Below are positions 22,901 to 35,800 of a stretch of DNA of 64,000 nt, in pieces. Below the pieces are notes generated by a model, which worked only from the letters and a program-made list of their open reading frames with translations, made no database searches and was not told where the DNA came from. The stretch comes from Branchipolynoe longqiensis (taxonomy: Eukaryota; Annelida; Polychaeta; Phyllodocida; Polynoidae). Each line of letters opens with the position of its first letter. Within the stretch, counting starts at the first letter, position 1. Location of the stretch: the NCBI GenBank assembly GCA_030323885.1, contig CM059194.1:23548780-23612779 (forward strand), written 5' to 3'. The translations under genes were made by a program, and so were the position numbers.

Positions 22901-25900
22901 TTCAAGGGCTTTTGGCACATTTGGTCAATTTTCAAGGTTTTCAATGTCATATCAGGACGGGTATCGATTTGTGACAGTGCGCACTCATAGCGACTTTATA
23001 GTGCTGCCCCACTGGGACACCAGTATCAATTTTATAAGTCATTGCTTTGACTCGGCTGGGATTCAAACTCCCGACCTTCTGCATGAGAAGCAAGCACTCT
23101 ACCGATCTTGTTTGCGATGCCTCCTTTAACATTGACATCAATCAAAAAGCTCATCTTGTTGGCGATGCCTCCTTTAACATTGACATCAATCAAAAAGCTC
23201 ACCTTGTTGGTGATGCCTCCTTTAACATTGACATCAATCAAAAAGCTCACCTTGTTGGCGATTCCTCCTTTAACATTGACGTCAATCGTGTCAACAAGCA
23301 AATTGTTCCCCTGTGTGACATAATAGACGACGATCCTGGCTGATGGTGAAGTCTGCTGTGCCAGGTCATGCGTGAAGTTCACATTGAACTGGTACTGGAA
23401 CATGGTGCTTCCGCTCTCTTCAGGCATCAGACTCAAGGAGGTGGCAACGAAGCCACTGGTCACAATGGCACCCTTACTCAGGATCTACAGTGGGAGAAAG
23501 AGAGCCATGAATGAAGAAGTGAATGGTTGGACATGTGTGGGTGGGTGAGTGAGTGTGAGTGTATGTTGTGTAGGCGACAAAGGTTGAGTTTGTTTGTTAT
23601 TGTTTTACCTCCTAGCAACATCTAAGGTCATATCAGGATGGGTACCGACTTGTGACAGTCCACACTCATGGTGAGTTTATAGTGCTGCCCCACTGGGAGA
23701 CCAGGCTGCCAGCACTATGACCTGAAATCCCACTCAGTCACATTATCCTGACACTGAGCCAACCAGTCCTTGCCCTATCCTAATAATGCCAAGCGCCTCT
23801 CTAGGAAGCAACAAGTATACATTTTTAAGTCATTGGTCTGACTCGACCAGGGTTCGAACCCACTGTAAAAATATACGGTTCGGATTTATATATTGGCAAA
23901 GAACATTATTATTCTCGGGCGATGGAGTGGGGACCATGATTATGTCACAGAGAAGCAATGGATGCCCACTCGCTTTGTGACATAAGTGCCTATGTGGAAA
24001 TGGGATAACACATAGCGACCGAGATTGTGATATGATGTTCATACTTAACAGACCGTTAATAATTTTTGAAATGATTGATTGATTGGTGGTTGCTTTACGC
24101 CGTGTTGGCAGCGTAGGCCATATTCATGGCGAGAAATTTAGTTTTTTGTTCAAACCATCGCTTTGTCATGTAAAAGCAGACAATCAATTATGTGCCAATA
24201 GACACTCATTAAATTAAAAAGCTCACAATCATATATTTGTGGCCAAGGGAAACAAATCAACATAGAAAAAGAAAAGTTTTATTAATAATTGATAGGATTT
24301 ATTTAGTAAACTATATGAGGTGGTACAGTCCAGCTGCCCTCAAAAAGGCTAAAATATTTTCTTGTTTTACTTTAGTAAAAAGGTCATGCAAATTGTCTGC
24401 AGTGTAAAATTGTTGGCGCAGGGCCAAAAAATCAACACAACTTAGTAAAAATGTGTTTGAGTGTCAGCGGAGACGGACACCCAAAACATTCAGGGGGAGG
24501 CTCCCCCTTGAGCAGAAAAGCATGTGTAAGCCACGAGTGGCCAAGAACCCCGATGGAGTGGGGACCATGATTATGTCACAGAGAAGCAATAGATGCCCCA
24601 CTCGCTTTGTGACATAAGCGCTTATGTGGAAATGTGATAACACATAGCGACCGAGATTGTGATTTTATGTTCATACTTAAGAGACAGTTAATAATTATTT
24701 AAATGTTCCCTTCATGCACCAGAAGGAATGCCATTGAAGGAGAGGAGCATTGATATATGCTTGTTGTAACTACCTATTACCACTGGACCAAAGGTTGAGT
24801 GAGTGAGTGAGTGAGTGAGTGAGTGTGTGAGCGAGTGAGTGAGTAGGTGAGGAGTAGAGGAAGTTGGACATGTTATGGTGAGTGAGGATGTGAGTGTATG
24901 CTGCGTTGGCAACAGAGGTTGAGTGAGTAGAGTAAGTAAGTAGAGTGAACGAGTAGTGAGGAGAATGAGTAGAGTAGAGTAGAGTCTGAGTAGAGTCAAA
25001 TAGAGAGTAGAGTCAGTTGATTAGTCAATATTCACCCATTATTTGTAAACAGTAAAATAAAAGTTCACATTTAATTTATTAAATGTTGAAAATTCTGAAT
25101 ATTTGCATTCAAAAATCCACAGCATGATAATATTTAAAAACTACAAAATTTGCTACGGACCAGTTCGTCTTGCTTAAAGGATGCTATATTGGGTGATGTG
25201 GGGCTACTCCCCTAGAAAATGTTTGACAAATAATCCGTAAGATTGATATAATATCACTATATTAATGGTATTGCAGGGTTGCCAACATTGGAAAATGAAA
25301 AACCGGAAGATCGGATGGTGGGACATAAAATATTGTACACCTTGCGTCGAAACCATAAGGGTTGGCAACCCTGGTACAAGGTCGTGAAATCAACACAATT
25401 TGGTCAAATGTGTTTGAGAGAGAAACAGAGAGAGAGAGAGGACTCAATAACAACTTAAGCAGAGATCGCTCCATAGAAATATAGAAGAGGAAAACAGATA
25501 CAGAAAAGGAGAAAACTTATGTATACTCACAACATAGTGGAAGGCCATGGGGATTTCCGCTGTAGACTTCACCACGAATGTTTCCATATTTCCAGACTGA
25601 AGATCAATCAAAAAGAATTACAGGTTTAAATTATATCAGTTATGTAAAGGCTAGGAATATTTAAAGCTGCATTGTCCGATGAAAGCATCAAATTATCTAA
25701 ACCAAAGCACTTAAACCCCAGTCACACATAGCCGGACGAGCCCCGGATTTTGAGCCGGACCACCCACGGACCAACGCCTGGACGGTCCCGGACTGCCACG
25801 GATAAAATCACTGTTTTCGTTGATTTTTGCCTCGCAGTCACACTTTCCCGGACGAGCCCTGGACCGCCCCGTACCACCTCTGGACTGGGCCGGACCGGCC

Positions 25901-28900
25901 CCGGATGAGGCCGGACCACCCCCCGGACTGCCCCTGACCACCCCCGGACTATCCCGGATCACCCCCGGACTATCCCGGATCACCCCCGGTCTTACGGGGG
26001 CAGTGGTCCGTGGCTAGGCCGGAGTTGGTCCTGGATAGGCCGGGGATGGTCCGGGTCAAACCGTGGCTCAAAATGACCCCGGACCACCCCTGGACAGGCC
26101 CGGTCCACCCCGGACCACCCCCGAAATACCTGGACCACCCCCGGATCATGCCGGATTGAGCCCGGATCGCAAAATCCCCCAGACCGCCCCGGATGTTTTA
26201 AACATTTTAAAACATCCGGGGCTGAGCCCGGACGGCGCCGGATGAGCCACGGATCAGGCTGGATCAGGGGGTGTCCGCACGGACGAGCCATGGATCACCC
26301 CGGATGGCAGTCCGGGGCTCGTCCGACCCCTGATCCGGGTATGTGTGACTGGGGCTTTACCTAAATTTGCTCCTACTTATCCAACTCAGATACTGGTGCA
26401 CTTATTAAACATTTATTTGACACACAGAAGGACCACTAAGTCAATTTAATAGTAGCCAGATAACACACCACACAGCTACGTACAAGCCTATGATATGTAA
26501 ATAGGTTTGTTTGTTTGTTGTTGATTTACATCCTAGCAACATCTAAGGTCATATCAGGACGGGCACCGACTTGTGACAGTACGCACTCATGGCGATTTTA
26601 TAGCGCTGCCCCACTGGGAAATCAGGCCACCGGCACCATGACCCGATATCCCACTCAGTCACATTATCCTGACACCGAGCTAACCAGCCCTTGCCCTATC
26701 CTAATAATGCCGAGCACCAGGCTAGGAAGCGACAAGTATCAATTTTTAAGTCATTGGTTTGACTCGACCGGGAACCGACCTCGCAAACTCCCGATCTTCC
26801 GCACGCGAGGAGGCCTGTGCTCTACCGATTCGGCCAGTGTGCCCGGTATGTAAATAGAGGTAGGCTAGTCTAGTCTAGTAATAAGAGTAGAACAAAATAA
26901 AATATATATATGCCAAGAAAATATAAAGAAACTAACATAGGCTACTAACCATACAAACCAATTATCTATCTGCTACTGAAATGCCGGCAATCAAATAAGA
27001 TATCGGGCAGCTATTGTGTGGTAAGATAACACCAACACTACAACTGGCCAGCATTGAAAACAAGCCTGGGTACCTGGGCTTATATGCTATGGACAGTATA
27101 AATACAGCCTCAATAAAAAAATAAAATAAAATAATTAAAGAATAGGTGTTACTGCTGAAGCCTATGGTTCCAAGCATTTCGGTGCGCATATCAACATTTA
27201 TTAGGGATGCTTTCACCTTAAATATCTTCAAAGTTAACCATTCAAAAGAAAAGTTACTTCAACATAAAATAAGATAGATTATAGTTATCAACCTATTATA
27301 CTTATCTCAAGAAATATGACAAAACCTCAAAACCACCAGACTATGCAACTGATCCCTGTACCAGTGTTGTCTCGCTGGATTTTATTCTGACGAGCACTAC
27401 TTGGATTAAAATTTCACTGCTGGTATCATTGGCTTTTTTTATTTACTTGAAATCGTCAGATTGCCCCACCAACAGGGATGAAAGTGATCTCCTGCAAAAA
27501 AAACCCGGAAATGTATGATGTTATTTGTAAATAATGTTGCGTCAATAATGCTATCATTTATATTCGTTGTTGGTTAGTTGGTTGGTTGTTGGGAGTTTTA
27601 CGTCCTGGCAACATCTAAGGTCATATCAGGATGGGTACCGACTTGTGACAGTGCACACTCATGGTGACTTTATAGTGCTGCCCCACTGGGAGACCAAGCC
27701 ACCAGCACCATGGCCTGATATCCCACTCAGTCACATTATCCCGACACTGAGCCAATCAGCATGATGTCGATATGCAAATTTTCATATTTCCACTTTGGTA
27801 CAACACCATATAAGCATATTTTGGATACATTTTGTGGGCTATATTAAAGTTGCATGGTCCGATGGCATTTGAATTTTTGTCTTATTTTTTAGATAAATAT
27901 ATCAAATTGATCGTTACAAGCTACTAATCACTAGTCCAGAGTGATTTTGATTACAGATGATTAGTTTTGAAGTAATATGAGCTGAAAGAACCAAAAATAA
28001 TTTCGACAAGATTGCCAAAAGTCCTGTGGCTATGACCCAGATGGTCATCTCGCGGTGACCACGTGATGTGAGATGACCTGGAACCTTACAGGACTGTAGG
28101 TAGGCATTCCTGGTTGGATGGGAACATTCTGGGAATGGATTAGTGCCATAGGCCCATGGCACTAGGGTTTTTAACTAAATATAATGTGTGTGTGTTGTCT
28201 GCTTGTGTCTGTCTCTGTATGTCTGTATGTATCTGTGTGTGTGTCTGTCTGTGTGTATGTGTGTGTGTGTCTATCTGTGTGTTTCTCTGTATGTGTGGGT
28301 ATGTATGTGTGTATGTGTGTATGTATGTATGTGGGTGTATGTATGTGGGTATGTGTGTATGTATGTGTGTTAGTATGTGTGTGTATGTATGTGTGTGTGT
28401 CTGCCTCTATCTGAGTGTGTCTGTCTATGTGTCTCTGTCTGTGTGTGTCTCTCTCTGCAAAGTCAGGTCGGGTGTATGTGTGTCTGTGTATGTCGGGTGT
28501 GTGCATGTCTGTGTGTTTCTGTGTCTGTGTGTGCTGTCTATGCATGTCTGTCTGTGTGTGTCTATCTATGTGTGTGTCTGTGTGTATATGTATGTGTGGT
28601 AATGTCTGTGTGTGTATGTGTCTGTGTGTATATCTGTGTGTATGTATGTGTGTAGCTGCCTCTGTCTGTGTGTATGTGTTTGTCTCTCTCTGCAAAGTCA
28701 GGTCAGGTGTGTGTATGTCTGTGTGTGTATCTGTGTGTCTGTCTGTGTATGTCTGTATGTGTGTGTCTGTGTGTATGTATGTCTGTGCAGTATGTGTGTG
28801 TCTGCCTCTGTCTGTGTGCGGCTGTCTATGTGTCTCTCTGTATGTGTGTGTCTCTCTCTCTGCAAAGTCAGGTCGGGTGTATGTGTGTCTGTGTATGTCG

Positions 28901-31900
28901 GGTGTGTGCATGTCTGTGTGTTTGTGTGTCTGTATATGTATGTGTGGTAATGTCTGTGTGTGTACATATGTGTGTGTATGTATGTGTGTATGTATGTGTG
29001 TGTCTGTGTGTATATATGTCTGGGGGTGTCTGTGTGTGTGTGTGGCTCTCTCTCTGCAAAGTCAGGTTGGGTGTATGTGTCTCTGTGTATGTCGGGTGTG
29101 TGCATGTCTGTGTGTTTCTGTGTATGTGTGTGCTGTCTGTGCATGTCTGTCTGTCTGTGCCTATCTATGGGTGTCTGTCTGTGTGTGTATGTTTGTGTAT
29201 GTATGTCTGTGTGTGTATGTCTGTGTGTGTGTCTGTCTGTGTGTGTATGTCTGTGTCTCTGTAAAGTCAGGTCAGGAAACAAACAGACACATACACACAC
29301 ATCCACCTCATATCCCCTTCCCCTCTATGGCCCTGCATAGTAGGCCTACTTGGTTGCGGGGAGGCTAATGAGGTCACGAGATTGGCCTAATTGATTAATG
29401 GCCTTCCTGCATAATGGGTGTTTCAAACTGAGTGTTCAAAGGGGTGAGGTTATAAACTCACTGGTTATTCTGTATATACTGTCCCAAATCATTAGCTAAT
29501 ACACCAATATCTAAATTGGATATATAGCATCAAATGTAAGTAGTTGTTTTAATTTTGACAAAATTATATTTCATCGCACTATGCAACTTTAAGTACATGT
29601 AGTATTGCTAACAGACTCAACTATAACTATTTGATTTACTACCCCCCCCCCCCTTCGACCACCAAAAAAGATAAAATCATTAACAATGTAACTTGGAAAC
29701 CAAATATGTGGTACAGTTTCTTAAAATGACCCATACAGATATGATCATCGCGTTATCCAACTTTTAACGTCTGCATTTTTAAAATGGAGGGAAACAAAAT
29801 TGAGAGTCGGGGTGGGAGAGATACAAAAAAGAGCAAAATACAGTGGCCGGTACCTTGACGGAACCCTTTCCATTGTTCAAGAGCAGCTGAATAGTGGCGT
29901 TTGATCCAGACTCAAACTTGCCGACGTTGTACTTTTGCACAACAACGAACCTCTTCTTTTGGCTCAGTGTTTTCGGGTCTGTCACGTTGCCCTGCAAAGA
30001 AATAATATCTCTGTATCCTTGCTTTGTTTGACTAAAAACACACCTTGACTTGAGGAGGAGGAGGAGGAGGAGGAGGAGGAGGAGGATGATGATGAGGGGG
30101 AGGAGGAGGAGAAGGAGGAGAAGGAGGAGGAGGAGGGGGAGGAGGAGGGGGAGGAGGGAGGAGGGAGGAGGGAGCAGGAGGGGGAGGACGGGGTGGAGGA
30201 GGAGGGGGAGGAGGGGGAGGACGGGGGGGGGGAGGAGGGGGAGGACGGGGTGGAGGAGGAGGGGGAGGAGGGGGGGAGCAGGAGGGGGGGTGTGGGTGAG
30301 GAGGGGAGAAGGAGGAGGAGGGGGAGTAGGAGGAGGAGGAGGGGGAGGAGGAGGAGGGGGAGGAGGAGGAGGGGGAGGAGGAGGGGGGAGGAGGGGGAAG
30401 AGGGAGGACGGGGGGGGAGGGGGAGGAGCAGGAGGGGGAGAGCAGGAGGGGGGGTGTGGGGGAGAAGGAGGAGGAGGGGGAGTAGGAGGAGGAGGAGGAG
30501 GGGGGGGGGGGGAGGAGGAGGGGGAGGAGGGAGTAAAGGGGAGGAGGGGTGAGGAGGAGGACGAGCGGATTAGAATTATAATCATTCCTGACCATGCGGC
30601 TTTATATAACTTGACAAAAAGGTACAAGGGGGTAACCTGTCTTCAACAACCAGAAAAGCCCAGCTGCTGCCTGGCTGGTGATGTGCTTACCAGCTGCTGC
30701 CTGGCTGGTACTGTGCTTACCAGCTGCTACCCGGCTGGTGATGTGCTTACCAGCTGCTAGCTGGCTGGTGCTGTACTTACCAGCTGCTACCTGGATGGTA
30801 CTGTGCTTACCAGCTGCTACCCAGCTGGTGATGTGCTTACCAGCTGCTAGCTGGCTGGTACTGTGCTTACCAGCTGCTGCCTGGCTGGTACTGTGCTTAC
30901 CAGCTGCTACCCGGCTGGTGCTGTACGTACCAGCTGCTACCTGGCTGGTACTGTGCTTACCAGCTGCTACCTGACTGGTGATGTGCTTACCAGCTGCTAG
31001 CTGGCTGGTACTGTGCTTACCAGCTGCTGCCTGGCACTGTGCTCACCAGCTGCTGCCTGGCTGGTACTGTGCTTACCAGCTGCTACCCGGCTGGTGATGT
31101 GCTTACCAGCTGCTAGCTGGCTGGTGCTGTACTTACCAGCTGCTACCTGGCTGGTACTGTGCTTACCAGCTGCTACCTGGCTGGTGATGTGGATACCAGC
31201 TGCTACCTGGCTGGTGCGGTACTTACCAGCTGCTACCTGGTTGGTGTTGTGCTTACCAGCTGCTAGCTGGCTGGTACTGTGCTTACCAGCTGCTATCTGG
31301 CTGGTGCTGTACTTACCAGCTGTTACCTGACTGGTGCCATGCTTACCAGCTCCTACCTGGCTGGTACTGTGCTTAATTACTGTAAATATCTAACTAGCTC
31401 GGATGACCAATTTATTGAATGTTTTAAGGCATTATCAACAAGAACAAGAACAATAACAACACTAGCTTGATACTTGTTAACAATAACACTAGCCTGATGT
31501 TTGTTAACAATGCCTCTAGCTCTATGTTTGCTAATAACACAAGCTGATACTTGCAAACACTAGCCTGTAACACTAGCCTGAACCATATTTGCTAACACTA
31601 CCACTAGCCTAATATTTGCTAACACCACCACTAGCCTGATGTTGGCTAACAACCCCACTAGCCTAATGTTTGTTTACTAACAACACCAATAGCCTGATAT
31701 TTTCCAGCAACACCACTAGCCTAATGTTGCTAACAACACCACTAGCCTAATGTTGATAACACCACTAGCTCGATGTTGCTAACAACACCACTAGCCTGAT
31801 GTTTGCTAACAACACCACTAGCCTGATGTTTGATTACTAACAATACCACTAGCCCAATATTTGCTAACAATACCACTAGCCCGATGTTTGCTAACAACAC

Positions 31901-32821
31901 CACTAACCCGATGTTTGCCGACAACACTACTAGCCTGATATCTGCTATCAACACCACTATTCCAATGTTTACTAACAACACCACTAGCCTAATGTTTGCT
32001 AACAATACCACTAGCCTGATGTTTGCTAACAACACCACTAACCTGACATTTGCTAACAACACACTTAGCCTAATGTTTGTTTATTAATAACATCACTAAC
32101 CCGACATTTGCTAACAAGACCACTAGCCCGATGTTCGCTAACAAGACCACTAACCCAATATTTGTTACTAACACCAATACCCCAAATGCCTGCTATCAAC
32201 AACAATAACACTAGCCTCATGTTTGTATGGGAAATATCCTTGGGCTACTTACCATAATGGTGAAGCTCTTTGTCTTGGCGGGCACATCGAAGCGGATCAT
32301 GACAATACCGCTTTCATCAACAGTCACTTCCTCGATGACTTGCCGGACGACCTCCCCTCTCTCGTACCTATTAATCCTGCCATATTTGTCTGGGGTCGGC
32401 TCATAAGTCACCTTAGCCGACGCAGTCATCTTCATTGGCATGAACGTCGAGTCCAGAGGCGCATCGTCCACTTGCTTCACTTGGAACTGTGGGCGGCAAT
32501 GTGTGAGTGATTAGTGTTTAACGTCCTAGCAACAACTAAATTAATATATTAATCTCAGAAAAAATAACAAAAACTCAAAACCATCAAACTATGCAACTTT
32601 AAGCCAATTTAATAGAACCTATTAGTGCTGAAGCATGTAGTGTCAGAATTTATACGCACTTGCCAAAATTAACTTTGCATGTCTTCACTTGAAATATCTC
32701 CAAATTTATACATCTAAAATCAAAATTACTTCAAAGTAGATTATAATGATCAACCTAATATATTTATCTCAGAAAATGACAGAAACGCAAAACCATACGA
32801 CTATGTAACTTTAAGTGACAC

Positions 32822-32855
<34 letters not shown>

Positions 32856-35800
32856 AGGAATTTGACTTGTCCAAACAAAAGGCTTGAATGTTGTCTAATC
32901 ACACACCACAGAGAGACCTTACCATTGCCAGGTACGTCTGGCCAGTCTTGAAGTGTGACGAGGTAATGGGGAGTATGGTGATTTTGATGCTGTTCTTTTC
33001 AATATTAATGATACCTGACCCGTTGAGGGTCTTATTAGTCAGCGTCTCCGTCACATTTGCTGACACTAGAATCTTGGTTGTCGGCATGTAGGCTCCATCC
33101 CCACGGAACGCATCTACAACATAACAACCACGGCAATATGTTGGAGGTTTAAGTCCTGGCAACATATAAGGTAAGGTCATATCAGGACGGGTACCGACTT
33201 GTAACAGTGTGCACTCATGGTGACTTTAAAAGTACAATGCTGCCCCACTGGGAGAGCAGGCCGCCAGTATCACAACCTTATGATATCCCACTCAGTCACA
33301 TTATCCTGACACTGAGCCAACCAGTCCCTGCCATTGATTGGTGTGCAGGCCATGTTCGATCTCTGTCTCTCTCTGTCATTCTCTCTCTCTGTCTCTCTAT
33401 GTGTCTCTGTCTCTCTCCCTGTCTCTCTCTGTCTGTCTGTCTCTCTGTCTCTCTCTGTCTGTCTCTCTCTGTCTGTCTCTCTCTGTCTCTGTCTGTCTCT
33501 CTCTGCTAGTGCTGCAGCGCTGCACCACATATTACTATATGCTGATGGGGCTGCGACGTGAAACAAAGTATTGGTTGGTTGTTGGAGTTTTACATCCTGG
33601 CAACATCTAAGGTCGTATCAGGACGGGGGCATGGTATTAGTATACATTTATAGCTACAGGAAAAATACCAGAAATCCGCGCAATTGCGGAGAACTTTCAT
33701 CCTTGATAACTGTTTTTAACACTGTCATAGGTCCTCTTTTTTTTCTTCAGACTATTTGATCTGTATATAGTTTTGGAGCACATATGACTATGCCTGTGGT
33801 ATGATCAGGATCTGTTATTTTTAAATCACAACACTATTTCCAGTGCCATAGGCATAGGCATAGTTTAATATGGTATTTTTCTTTTACATTTACAGTTTAA
33901 ATATAACATTTAAAAGGCAACAATTTTGGTTCAGTAAATAAACATGCTGGTCAATTCCAAATATATTTCTCTATCAGCTTTTACTTCTGTCATATTCTGA
34001 CACCGATCAAAGCGGTTGTTTTCCCAGCATTGCCACCAGTGAGTGAAGTGCCTTGTTCAACGACCGTCGCTTGATGCGTGACAGTCGCAAGTGTTACACA
34101 GTCCGGGATATATGAGTTGCACTTCTCTATGTACACATTCTCGGATGCAAGCAGAAAGTTACAGAAAGAAACGCACCAATGTGACACTGCATCGTTTCTG
34201 ACCGGGTCCTAAGCGAGTAGCAGCTATTGGGTTCGAATTTAATGCTCAGCACCTCTTGGTCAGTCAAGTGCACCTCGCCACGACCCTCCTTCAGCTGAAA
34301 CGACAACCATTAACACTGCAGTCAGCCCAAACAAATGCGCAACAATAATTTTAAGTTGCTGAGAGTTTTACGTTCAGGCAACATCTAAGGTCATATCAGG
34401 ACGGGTACCGACTTGTGGCAGCCTTGTAGTATCTATTTGTAAATAATATTTTCTTACATACCCAGGAACTGGGATAGGCACTCTTTTCTCATTTGCGTCA
34501 TCCCTCTTCCGCCAACCCATAGATTGGTTGGTTGTTGGAGTATTATGTCCTGGCAACATCTAAGGTCATATCTCAAGATGGGTATCGACTTGTGACAGTC
34601 CACACTCATAGTGACTTTATAGTGCTGCCCCATTGGGAGACCTGGCCACCAGTACCATGACCTGATATCCCACTCAGTCACATTATCCTGACACTGAGCC
34701 AACCAGTCCTTGCCATACCCTAATAATGCCGAGCGCCTGGCTAGAAAGCAACAGGTATCAATTCTTAAGTCATTGGTTTAACTGAATCAGGGTAGGAACC
34801 GATGGGTTCGAATCCCACGATCTACCAAAACGGGAGACGGACGCTCAACTCATTGAGTCTGATTAATTAAAATTTGAAATTCGACCCGTTGTCCCACCGG
34901 AAATGGCCGCTGGTGGCGCCCAGATCGCGACCAATACGGAATAAATGGACGCGGGGCAGCGGTTCGAGCATAATAATACACAAATATATTTTGCAATATT
35001 TATTTAAATAATTTCTTCAATTTCCTTCCGCCGATTTATATATATGGGTAATGTATTATACGTTCTATATTTATCTATCAAGAAATATGGCGGAAACTCA
35101 AAGGCATCGGATTACGCAACTTTAAAGTTTAAAGGGCGAAAATGAGAAGATTCACAGAAAGCTTAAATTAACTAAATTGATTTGAAGTCGAAAACATCTT
35201 AGCCAGATACTTACCTGGAGTTTCTTCACCAGCTTTCCCTTCTTGACACCATAGTAACGGTTGCTATAGTAGTCCAAGTCAATAATGACGGTAGCATTTC
35301 CCTTTACCGGCTGGCCATACGTGTATCTAGGAAGACAACAACAACAATTAAAATGCATCCACAAATATAATTTAGGGAATGAAACTAGAATAACCTTTAT
35401 ATATATATAATATATATATATCGCCTCCGAAAAATTATGGATGTTGCGCTAGTCTGAACGGCATTATAGCTGTCAGTTGCCTCGAAAATGGCGGCCTCCA
35501 TAGGGGGTGGAAATTTGCAATTGAAAGAACAGCTCCGATTGGCTGAAATCACCATTTTGGAGGCACTTTTTGCCTCCTACCTGAAAAGCGCGAGCACAAA
35601 TTGGGCAAAAAGATGTCACGGAGCAGTCTCAGAGGCGCCTCCAGGTGTACCCTTAACGCAGCCCAGGCAGCAGCACCAGGCGAGGCAGAAGGCCTGAGCT
35701 GTCGTTTGAGTAGCTGAGTGTCATTAGTTGTTTAGTGTCATTTGGTGTCAACTAAGGACACAGTTCATGGGTAAACAGTTTACGGATAATTATACTCATA

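Noticed and set aside
28156..29368. Long Cys/Val and His/Thr open frames on both strands
   Set aside because: Translations of a (GT)n-rich array.
29854..30627. 282-codon Pro/Leu-rich minus-strand frame as one protein
   Set aside because: Only its C-terminal part is real (TEP exon 12). The Pro/Leu part is the intronic CCT tract upstream of the acceptor.
30678..31330. [14 protein letters not shown] open frames that look like membrane helices
   Set aside because: A 30-bp minisatellite divisible by three keeps the frame open and gives a hydrophobic repeat by chance.
33990..34187. Open frame continuing past exon 9 ([15 protein letters not shown])
   Set aside because: It uses another frame than exon 9. 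The GTGCGT donor at 34176 joins exon 10 in perfect phase, so this is intron.
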